From: Sulfurovum sp. | GTDB lineage: Bacteria; Campylobacterota; Campylobacteria; Campylobacterales; Sulfurovaceae | Length of the DNA stretch: 5,854 bases | Assembly (NCBI GenBank): GCA_020721385.1 | Contig: DYMW01000091.1 | Location: 1-5,854, forward strand | Direction: 5' to 3' | Shown here: positions 1-5,285 of the stretch, piece after piece | Position numbering within the stretch: position 1 is the stretch's first letter | How the letters are laid out: every line of letters begins with the position of its first letter | Made by a program: the position numbers and the translations under genes | The notes under the pieces: generated by a model | Seen by the model: the letters and a program-made list of their open reading frames with translations, nothing else | What the model was told of the DNA's origin: nothing | Database searches by the model: none

Positions 1-687
1 AAAATCGCCATTATGGGTGCCATGCCCGAAGAGATAGAACCCCTTTTAGCCCGCGTAGAGAATGTTAATAAAGTTGAGTATGCCTCAAACAGCTACTATG
101 AAGCAACCTACAAAGGTAAAGCGTTGGTGATTGCTTACTCTAAAATAGGAAAAGTTTTTGCATCGTTAACGGCTACGATTTTAATCGAAAAATTTGGTTG
201 CGATACCTTGCTTTTTTCGGGTGTGGCAGGGGGAATTAATCCTGATTTGAAAATTGGTGATTTGATTATTGCCGATGCTTTATGTCAACACGATTTGGAT
301 ATTGTGGCATTTGGTCACCCTTATGGGTATGTGCCAGAGGGTGAAGTGTGTATTGCAACCGATACACATTTACGTGATGTTGCCAAAGAGGTTGCTCAAA
401 AAAATGGGTTAACACTAAAAGAGGGAATCATTGCAACTGGTGACCAATTTGTGGCTTCCAATGAACGCAAAACATGGATTTCAGATACCTTTAAAGCCGA
501 TGCGTTAGAGATGGAAGGGGCTTCCGTAGCCGTGGTGTGTAATGCGTTAAACGTCCCATTTTTTGTTCTTCGTTCCATCAGTGACACCGCCAATGATGAT
601 GCAGGAATGGATTTTGATGAATTTATGGTTGGTTCAGCCAAAATATCGGCCAATTTTATTTTGGATATGGTAGAAAACATTGAATAA
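1..687 (+). CDS. pfs: 5'-methylthioadenosine/S-adenosylhomocysteine nucleosidase (MTAN/Pfs; probably also aminodeoxyfutalosine nucleosidase MqnB), 5' end cut
   Basis: This cytoplasmic enzyme hydrolyses the N-glycosidic bond of methylthioadenosine and S-adenosylhomocysteine, releasing adenine for methionine salvage and SAM recycling. In Campylobacterota the same protein is known to cleave 6-amino-6-deoxyfutalosine for menaquinone synthesis; that role is inferred here from relatedness. The reading frame is open to base 1 (KIAI before the Met at base 13), and the family normally begins MKIAI-GAM, so the true start is probably one codon outside the window. Numbering from the Met at base 13, the catalytic acid of the GAMPEE motif is Glu7 (E. 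coli Glu12), the nucleoside-binding Glu is Glu168 in ALEMEGAS (E. coli Glu174), and the catalytic Asp is Asp191 in SISDTAND (E. coli Asp197). The spacing between them matches the E. coli enzyme. GVAGG, GDLIIAD and ATGDQF are other family signatures. Length (about 229 aa) is normal. The 3' end overlaps the next gene by 8 bp. Confidence 0.95.
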   Translation, partial: KIAIMGAMPEEIEPLLARVENVNKVEYASNSYYEATYKGKALVIAYSKIGKVFASLTATILIEKFGCDTLLFSGVAGGINPDLKIGDLIIADALCQHDLDIVAFGHPYGYVPEGEVCIATDTHLRDVAKEVAQKNGLTLKEGIIATGDQFVASNERKTWISDTFKADALEMEGASVAVVCNALNVPFFVLRSISDTANDDAGMDFDEFMVGSAKISANFILDMVENIE

Positions 688-1453
688 ACTAAAAATTTCT
701 AAAAAGCTTTTAAGGGTTGCAGGAAAAACCAATGCCAATTTTAGACTCATTGGCGAGGGTGACAAAGTTTTGGTAGGGTTAAGTGGTGGAAAAGATTCAC
801 TTTCACTCATTCATATTCTTAAACACATTCAACAACACGCTCCTTTTAAATTTGAGTTTGAAGCGTGTACCATTAAATATGGTATGCCCGATGAAAACTA
901 TGCCTATTTGGTCGAACATTGTCAAGCACACAACATTAAACATACTGTTTATGACACCAATATTTTTGAAATCTCTCACGATACCATACGTGAAAACTCT
1001 TCGTTTTGTTCCTATTTTTCACGTATGCGACGTGGGGCATTGTACAACTTTGCCCAAGAGCATGGATTTACAAAAGTGGCATTGGGTCACCATTTTGATG
1101 ATACGGTTGAGAGCTTTTTTATGAACATGTTTTACAATGGTAGCATGAGAGCAATGGCTCCTATTTATAAAACCGAACGGGGGTTTCACCTCATCCGTCC
1201 ACTCATTGAAGTACGTGAAAAACAGTTACGTGCCTTTGCCGATGATAACAATTTGCAACCCATTGGTGATGAAGCGTGTCCTGCAATGCTCAAAGATGTT
1301 AAAATGCCCTATGCCCGAGCCAATATGAAAGTATGGTTAGAAGATTTGGAAAAAGGAAACAGCAATGTCTTTAAAATGATAAGTGCTTCCTTTAAACACA
1401 TTCACGATGAAACTTTTTTAGACCCAACACGTTGGAATAGAGACGATATTTAA
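680..1453 (+). CDS. ttcA: TtcA-like PP-loop ATPase, putative tRNA 2-thiocytidine (C32) synthetase
   Basis: This is a member of the adenine-nucleotide alpha-hydrolase (PP-loop) superfamily, TtcA branch. TtcA activates C32 of tRNA with ATP and replaces oxygen by sulfur, using an iron-sulfur cluster. The PP-loop SGGKDS is at residues 35-40. The family block with RMRRG (116-119), GHHFDD (136-141) and a FMNMFYNG helix follows, then IRPLI-VRE (172-180). In E. coli TtcA the cluster cysteines lie in CSLC and a later C-x-x-C; here the matching places read CSYF (Cys110, Phe113) and CPAM (Cys200, Met203), so only one cysteine remains at each. Other cysteines are Cys63 and Cys81. The start is TTG at 680: an in-frame TAG at 671 excludes any earlier start, and the next residues match family N-termini. 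It overlaps the stop of pfs by 8 bp, suggesting co-transcription and coupled translation. The family is clear; the exact tRNA substrate is less certain because of the cysteine changes. Confidence 0.88.
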   Translation: MNKLKISKKLLRVAGKTNANFRLIGEGDKVLVGLSGGKDSLSLIHILKHIQQHAPFKFEFEACTIKYGMPDENYAYLVEHCQAHNIKHTVYDTNIFEISHDTIRENSSFCSYFSRMRRGALYNFAQEHGFTKVALGHHFDDTVESFFMNMFYNGSMRAMAPIYKTERGFHLIRPLIEVREKQLRAFADDNNLQPIGDEACPAMLKDVKMPYARANMKVWLEDLEKGNSNVFKMISASFKHIHDETFLDPTRWNRDDI

Positions 1454-1490
1454 CCCTTAAAACGATTCCTCTCTCTTTTTATTATTCCTA

Positions 1491-1519
1491 GTGTTAGAGG
1501 GGTGTGTACCCTCCAACAC
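1491..1519. other. Inverted repeat / hairpin without T-tract
   Basis: The arms GTGTTAGAGGG (1491-1501) and CCCTCCAACAC (1509-1519) pair over 11 positions with a single A-C mismatch, around a 7-base loop GTGTGTA. It begins 37 bp after the ttcA stop. The downstream bases are C/A-rich, so it does not look like an intrinsic terminator on the + strand, and the minus-strand flank is A/G-rich. It could be a 3' stabilising structure on the pfs-ttcA mRNA or a protein-binding palindrome; the sequence does not say which. Confidence 0.5.
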
Positions 1520-1596
1520 GCCTAAACCCAAACACAAATCCCCAAACAACACCTTAGCCAAAAATTGGCAAGATTGGTATTTTAAATAAAAGGACT

Positions 1597-1646
1597 ATAG
1601 GCATAAAATACAAATATTTTTATATATTTATTTAGCCTATTTTTTT
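1597..1646 (+). terminator. Terminator-like AT-rich hairpin with T7 tail
   Basis: ATAGGC (1597-1602) pairs perfectly with GCCTAT (1635-1640), and the closing T is followed by six more, giving a run of seven T. The 32-base interior can itself fold, with AAATAT (1612-1617) facing ATATTT (1624-1629). The position fits the end of the pfs-ttcA transcript, just before a new promoter. The GC-poor stem and long interior make it a weak candidate. The 222 bp between ttcA and the first small gene's earliest in-frame ATG hold this hairpin, the one at 1491 and the promoter; I see no coding sequence there. Confidence 0.4.
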
Positions 1647-1668
1647 ATTAAAAAATTTAGTTTGATTG

Positions 1669-1677
1669 TGATAAAAT
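1669..1677 (+). promoter_or_regulatory. Extended -10 promoter for the first small membrane protein gene
   Basis: TGATAAAAT fits the extended -10 pattern TGnTAnAAT (hexamer TAAAAT, 5 of 6 to TATAAT). The upstream region is T/A-rich with no clear -35 box, as is usual for Campylobacterota sigma-70 promoters. A start of transcription near 1684 would leave about 22 nt of leader before the ATG at 1706, and would make the ATG at 1676 part of the promoter rather than a start codon. Confidence 0.5.
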
Positions 1678-1696
1678 GAAATACTTTAAAATGAAT

Positions 1697-1700
1697 GGAA
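1697..1700 (+). promoter_or_regulatory. Ribosome binding site that favours the start at 1706
   Basis: GGAA lies 5 bases before the ATG at 1706. No purine-rich site precedes the in-frame ATG codons at 1676 or 1691, so this site is the main reason, together with the promoter, for preferring the later start. Confidence 0.45.
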
Positions 1701-1705
1701 TATTT

Positions 1706-2002
1706 ATGCCTATAAGAACTTTTTTCTCTCTACTCTTTATTATCGCTGGTTTACTCTTATTGCTTCTATATTTTTTGCCTGAAATGATTATAAATACGTA
1801 TACTTTACTTTTTAACCATCATGACTTTTCCATACAATTTGTTCAAATACTCTTAATGGTGATTGCCAGTCTTGCACTTATAGGCTTACTTGTGAGTAAC
1901 TATTATATTCAAAAAATTCAATTGGTACGACAAATTAAAGAGGCAGAAAATCGGTTAAATATTGAAATCATTCATGCTGAATTAGAAGCCTTACGTCAAT
2001 AA
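1706..2002 (+). CDS. Small two-helix membrane protein with charged C-terminal helix, function unknown
   Basis: I do not recognise this 98-aa protein. It has two hydrophobic segments (about residues 6-24 and 45-66) joined by a short loop containing NHHDF, then a charged tail (68-98) predicted helical, ending AELEALRQ. The positive residues at the N-terminus and after the second segment suggest that both ends face the cytoplasm, with the roughly 20-aa loop in the periplasm. The frame is open back to 1676, which would give 108 aa, but a likely -10 box covers that ATG and GGAA precedes the one at 1706. The gene lies 54 bp before the next small gene, which has the same layout, and may be read from its own promoter. 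A link to the downstream pqi genes is inferred from position only. Initial T-rich codons reflect the membrane segments. Confidence 0.65.
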   Translation: MPIRTFFSLLFIIAGLLLLLLYFLPEMIINTYTLLFNHHDFSIQFVQILLMVIASLALIGLLVSNYYIQKIQLVRQIKEAENRLNIEIIHAELEALRQ

Positions 2003-2014
2003 TCGAATTTCGGT

Positions 2015-2020
2015 TATAAT
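2015..2020 (+). promoter_or_regulatory. -10 box of probable promoter for the pqi operon
   Basis: A perfect TATAAT lies 42 bases before the ATG at 2057, so a transcript would begin near 2027 with a leader of about 30 nt containing a strong AAGGAG ribosome site (2043-2048). No convincing TTGACA is seen 16-18 bp upstream. No terminator or later promoter is visible before pqiC, so this is the best candidate to drive everything from 2057 rightwards. Confidence 0.6.
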
Positions 2021-2056
2021 ACAATCACTATTTTATATTTACAAGGAGACATCATT

Positions 2057-2410
2057 ATGTCAAAATTTTTTGGTTTACTTTTTGTTCTTTCACTCTCTGT
2101 TTTTCTCTTTTTTTGGCTCTCTCCAGCTAATGTAGAAACTCCTTCATCGAGTACCAAACAAATATCCAATGGTTATGCACAACAAAAAATGACCATGCCT
2201 TCGGTATCTATCGAAAATGACATTTCTAGTGACAATTCGTTGGTTATCTTAATGGCTTTAGGTTCTTCTATTTTCTCTTTTTTTGGTTTTTTACTCTCTT
2301 TTCGTTCAAACCATAAAGAGAACCAACTTCTCGACTTAAAAAAAGAGCGAGAACAACTAGAGATGCAAAAACTTCAAGCTGAAATTGATTTGTTAAGAAA
2401 ATCAAGTTAG
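2057..2410 (+). CDS. Small membrane protein with C-terminal coiled coil, first gene of the pqi cluster, function unknown
   Basis: This 117-aa protein is not one I can name. An N-terminal hydrophobic stretch (4-21) is followed by a Ser/Thr/Gln-rich stretch (22-60), probably periplasmic, a second membrane segment (about 61-82, rich in Phe and Ser), and a highly charged helix (86-115) with regular Leu spacing that looks like a coiled coil and ends QAEIDLLRKSS. There is no cysteine lipobox, and the first segment could be either an uncleaved anchor or a signal peptide. AAGGAG sits 8 bases before the ATG, the strongest ribosome site in the window, which fixes the start. The gap to the first pqiA gene is only 9 bp, so it probably belongs to that operon. 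Its layout resembles the preceding small gene, although the periplasmic part is longer. A role as a Pqi accessory protein is inference from position. Confidence 0.8.
   Translation: MSKFFGLLFVLSLSVFLFFWLSPANVETPSSSTKQISNGYAQQKMTMPSVSIENDISSDNSLVILMALGSSIFSFFGFLLSFRSNHKENQLLDLKKEREQLEMQKLQAEIDLLRKSS
2101..2116. repeat. 16-bp direct repeat, copy 1
   Basis: TTTTCTCTTTTTTTGG occurs here and again at 2271-2286, both inside the same small gene. This copy is read as part of VFLFFW in the first membrane segment. It contains a run of seven T. Confidence 0.7.
2271..2286. repeat. 16-bp direct repeat, copy 2
   Basis: Exact second copy of the repeat at 2101, starting 170 bp later and read in a different frame (IFSFFG in the second membrane segment). 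Since 170 is not a multiple of three, recombination between the copies would shift the frame. Confidence 0.7.
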
Positions 2411-2419
2411 TCTTAAAAA

Positions 2420-3064
2420 ATGATGAAAAAGTATGCACTAGACAAACTTGTTATTTGTAATAATTGTCATACAGTACATCAAAAAATTCCTCTGCATCAA
2501 GGAGGAAAAGCCCTTTGTAGTCGTTGTGACGCTGTAATTTATCGTCAAGATGACACCATAATTGAAAAAACTTTAGCCATTACCCTGACCGCGTTTATCT
2601 CCTTACTTATTGCTTTTCAATCTACCATTCTTACCATTAACATCAATGGCTTAGAACAAAGCCTTACACTGACTTCTTTGTTTGTGGTGATACTTGAAAA
2701 TGAGCAGTATCTTATTGCGGTGATGCTTGTTTTTTTAATTGTTATCTTTCCGCTTATGATTTTACTTTCATTATTGACCATTTTAACCCTAATGAAACTT
2801 AAAAAATCAGGTTATCTGGTCAAACGTCTTCTAATACTTTTGGCCTATATTCTACCTTGGAGTATGGTGGATATTTTCTTTATCTCTATTTTAGTTGCCA
2901 TGGTCAAACTCTTTGATTATGCCAAAATAGAACTCGGCATTGCATTTGGTGCGTTTATTCTTACCTTGATACTCGATATATTTATTACTAAAAACATCAG
3001 CTTTTATGAACTCTGGAATCAACATGATACGATATATGGAGAAACACATGTCAAAGAGAAATAA
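2420..3064 (+). CDS. pqiA: PqiA N-terminal half: zinc-ribbon plus membrane domain (separate gene)
   Basis: This 214-aa protein corresponds to the first of the two repeated halves of E. coli PqiA, the inner-membrane partner of the MCE protein PqiB in lipid transport between the membranes. It starts with a rubredoxin-like cysteine ribbon, CNNC at 13-16 and CSRC at 33-36. Four hydrophobic segments follow: about 52-74, 97-124, 137-163 and 171-190. The PqiA signature is seen as PWSMVDIFFISIL (146-158). It ends with a short soluble tail containing ELW. Two adjacent ATG codons (2420, 2423) are possible starts, neither with a good ribosome site, so translation may depend on the gene 9 bp upstream. 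Its 3' end overlaps the second half by 17 bp. PqiA is one polypeptide of about 417 aa in E. coli; here the halves are separate with complete domains, so this is a natural split and not a broken gene. The related YebS/LetA is the alternative, but the three-MCE partner downstream favours PqiA. Confidence 0.88.
   Translation: MMKKYALDKLVICNNCHTVHQKIPLHQGGKALCSRCDAVIYRQDDTIIEKTLAITLTAFISLLIAFQSTILTININGLEQSLTLTSLFVVILENEQYLIAVMLVFLIVIFPLMILLSLLTILTLMKLKKSGYLVKRLLILLAYILPWSMVDIFFISILVAMVKLFDYAKIELGIAFGAFILTLILDIFITKNISFYELWNQHDTIYGETHVKEK
3038..3042 (+). promoter_or_regulatory. Ribosome binding site setting the start of the second pqiA gene
   Basis: GGAGA lies 5 bases before the ATG at 3048, inside the end of the preceding gene. 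Open codons continue back to an ATG at 3006, but no ribosome site precedes that one, and the added residues have no counterpart in the cysteine-ribbon N-terminus of the first half. Confidence 0.6.
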
Positions 3065-3638
3065 ACTCCTCCTCTGTCCCATTTGTGAAGCAGTTAACAT
3101 TGATACAGGAAAAGAGATCCTCTGTAGGCGTTGTCACTCCAAAATCTACAAACCTAAAAGAATCGCTTATCATAAAACCTTAGCCTTTCTCATTACAGCG
3201 ATGATACTCTACATCCCCGCCAATCTTTATCCCATACTCATTAACAAGCAATTTGGCGTTCAAAGTGAAAGTACCATTTTAGGAGGAATTATGCACCTTT
3301 GGGAATCGGGTTCCTATCCTGTAGCTTTGATTATTCTTGTAGCATCTGTTTTTGTTCCATTATTAAAATTTCTTTTTATAACCTATTTACTTATTTCAAC
3401 CAAGTATAATGTTAACTCATCAAGGGTTGACAAACACAAACTTTTTCACATCACAGAAGCCATTGGTTCATGGTCAATGGTTGATGTGTTTGTGGTTGCC
3501 ATACTCTCTGTACTGATTCATTTTTCAGGTATTCAAATCTATCCTGGTGTGGGTGCAACCGCCTTTGCCTTGATGGTCTTTTTTACCATGCTCTCAGCAC
3601 TCTCATTTGATACACGATTAATAAAAAAAGAGGAATAA
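3048..3638 (+). CDS. pqiA: PqiA C-terminal half: zinc-ribbon plus membrane domain (separate gene)
   Basis: This 196-aa protein matches the second half of PqiA. It has its own cysteine ribbon, CPIC at 10-13 and CRRC at 26-29. The PqiA membrane domain follows with four hydrophobic segments: about 44-65, 90-117, 138-160 and 168-186. Strong family motifs are PANLYPIL (57-64), HLWESGSYPVALI (83-95), VPLLKF (103-108) and GSWSMVDVFVVAIL (140-153). It should act in the inner membrane, together with the first half, as the base of the PqiB needle. I chose the ATG at 3048 because of the GGAGA just before it. The gene overlaps its partner by 17 bp, so the two are probably translated together in similar amounts, as a split PqiA would need. 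The gap to pqiB is 6 bp. This half matches my memory of the family better than the first one does, which suggests stronger constraint on it. Confidence 0.9.
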   Translation: MSKRNKLLLCPICEAVNIDTGKEILCRRCHSKIYKPKRIAYHKTLAFLITAMILYIPANLYPILINKQFGVQSESTILGGIMHLWESGSYPVALIILVASVFVPLLKFLFITYLLISTKYNVNSSRVDKHKLFHITEAIGSWSMVDVFVVAILSVLIHFSGIQIYPGVGATAFALMVFFTMLSALSFDTRLIKKEE

Positions 3639-3644
3639 ACCAGA

Positions 3645-5285
3645 ATGCAACATCAATACAATATTCCAAAAGTCAAAGAATCAAAAGCCATTAAAATTTT
3701 GACCACCATTTGGATGGTTCCTATTTTAGCCATGATTATTGCTTTGTGGTTGGCATTTCAATACTACGCCAAGATTGGACCTACCATTGCAATATCGTTT
3801 AAATCCAATGCGGGTCTCATTGCCAATCAAAGCCAAATTAAATTCAAAGATGTCACCATCGGTATGGTCACCAAAATTTCACTTTCAGAAGATGGTACAG
3901 GAGTCATCATTCAAGCAAGAATGAACAAAGAGGTGACTCCCTATCTGAATGCTAAAGCAAAATTTTGGATTGTCCATCCCGATGTTGACGCCAATGGAAT
4001 TACAGGAATGGATACCCTACTCTCGGGTTCTTATCTTGAACTTTATGGAAGTAAAAGTCACAGTGAAGAAGAGAATCAGCAACAATTTATAGGACTTGAT
4101 GACCCGTATATTGATTATGATGCCAAAGGAAGATACTACCAACTCTTTGCACCCAACACCAACAATGTCAACGAAGGAAGCAATGTCTATTACCGTATGA
4201 TGAAAGTGGGACGGGTTGAACGGGTTACTGTTTCCCCTGATGGAAAACACATTAACTTTACCCTTTTTGTAGAGGATAAATATACCCCATTTATCAACTC
4301 AAAAAGTCAATTTTATACCCCAAGCAACTTTGCAATGGATTTTTCAAAAGCCAAAATGGACTTTACCATTGCCAACTTTTCACAAATTGTGCATGGAGGC
4401 ATTGCCATTTACACCCCTTCTCAAACCATTACGCAATACCATCCCATTCCTGAAAATCATCTCTTTCCTCTCTATAAAAGTTTAACTGAAATGAAATCCA
4501 AACATCTTGCTAGCAATGGTGAAGAGAAAGTCTATCAATTTAATTTTCAAGATAAAATCACCAACCTTGAAATTGGTATACCTATCAAATTTAATGAGTT
4601 TCAAATCGGTTATGTCAATGACATAGAGAGCCACTATGATGATGTGACGCAAAGTATCCAATCAACCGTTTTTGGTATTGTCCATGTCGATGTGTTTGAC
4701 AGCAATGCCACCAAAGGAGAAGCCATTATCACGCAACTGGTTCAAAAAGGCTTAAAAGCACAACTTGCCCAATCAATGCCCATGATAGGATCGCAATTTA
4801 TCAACTTGATTTTTGACAACAACCAAACTGCAACCATTGTTAAAAATCAACCTTATGATATTTTCCCAACCCTTCAAGCAACAACTCAACCCGATATGAT
4901 GGCTGAGGTAAACGCCATTTTAATCAAAGTAAAAAATCTGCCCATAGAAAAATTACTCAACGCTCTAACCTCAATGGTCGATGAAAACAAACAACCGATT
5001 CAAGTATTGATTGGAACGTTAACCAAAACGGTGGAGAACCTGAATAAACTCACCAATGCCCAATCGTTTCAATCGATGCCCAATGAGATTAACCAATCGC
5101 TCAAAGAGTTACAACAAACCTTACAAACGATACAAAATTTAACCCAAAGCTACAACAATGATTCGCAATTTTCACTCGAACTCTCAGCTACTTTAAAAGA
5201 GGTCTCCTTGGCTGCAGAATCGATTGAACGTGTCAGCCGTAAACTTGAGAAAAAACCAAATGCCCTACTGTTAGGAGATGACTAA
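3645..5285 (+). CDS. pqiB: PqiB, three-MCE-domain periplasmic lipid transport protein
   Basis: PqiB is anchored in the inner membrane and assembles into a hexameric tube and needle across the periplasm that carries lipid between the membranes. At 546 aa this protein has the length of E. coli PqiB. A short cytoplasmic N-terminus is followed by one membrane helix (about 17-40). Three MCE (MlaD-like) domains come next: roughly 46-135, 162-258 and 296-392. Typical MCE features are FKSNAGLIANQSQIKFKDV-IG (52-73), GSNVYYRMMKVGRVERV (178-194) and GIPIKFNEFQIGYV (311-324). The C-terminal part (about 416-535) is a long Leu/Gln/Asn-rich helix matching the needle-forming coiled coil, and the end KKPNALLLG (536-544) resembles the usual PqiB tail. 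Three domains separate it from MlaD (one) and YebT/LetB (seven). AGGAA precedes the ATG by 9 bases, and the stop overlaps the pqiC start by one base. Confidence 0.95.
   Translation: MQHQYNIPKVKESKAIKILTTIWMVPILAMIIALWLAFQYYAKIGPTIAISFKSNAGLIANQSQIKFKDVTIGMVTKISLSEDGTGVIIQARMNKEVTPYLNAKAKFWIVHPDVDANGITGMDTLLSGSYLELYGSKSHSEEENQQQFIGLDDPYIDYDAKGRYYQLFAPNTNNVNEGSNVYYRMMKVGRVERVTVSPDGKHINFTLFVEDKYTPFINSKSQFYTPSNFAMDFSKAKMDFTIANFSQIVHGGIAIYTPSQTITQYHPIPENHLFPLYKSLTEMKSKHLASNGEEKVYQFNFQDKITNLEIGIPIKFNEFQIGYVNDIESHYDDVTQSIQSTVFGIVHVDVFDSNATKGEAIITQLVQKGLKAQLAQSMPMIGSQFINLIFDNNQTATIVKNQPYDIFPTLQATTQPDMMAEVNAILIKVKNLPIEKLLNALTSMVDENKQPIQVLIGTLTKTVENLNKLTNAQSFQSMPNEINQSLKELQQTLQTIQNLTQSYNNDSQFSLELSATLKEVSLAAESIERVSRKLEKKPNALLLGDD

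Noticed and set aside
396..680. Minus-strand open frame opposite pfs
   Set aside because: It lies entirely within the conserved pfs gene, including its active-site codons, and resembles no family I know.
783..1124. Plus-strand open frame inside ttcA in another frame
   Set aside because: It covers the conserved PP-loop gene; the translation has no recognisable domain.
1557..1569. Small palindrome GCCAAAAATTGGC
   Set aside because: A 5-bp stem with a 3-base loop and no T-tract is too weak to call a terminator or operator in AT-rich DNA.
3006..3050. Earlier ATG (3006) as start of the second pqiA gene
   Set aside because: No ribosome site precedes it, while the ATG at 3048 has GGAGA 5 bases upstream and begins just before the cysteine ribbon.
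2891..3100. Minus-strand open frame across the junction of the two pqiA genes
   Set aside because: Both sides are explained by conserved PqiA sequence on the + strand, and it has no ribosome site or family match.
2420..3638. PqiA broken by a frameshift
   Set aside because: Each half has complete domains, its own start and a clean end, and the second has its own ribosome site, so a true gene split is more likely.
3739..3924. Short plus-strand open frame inside pqiB
   Set aside because: Different frame of the first MCE domain, with no independent evidence.
4017..4250. Minus-strand open frame inside pqiB
   Set aside because: It is opposite the first and second MCE domains and is best read as a chance opening.
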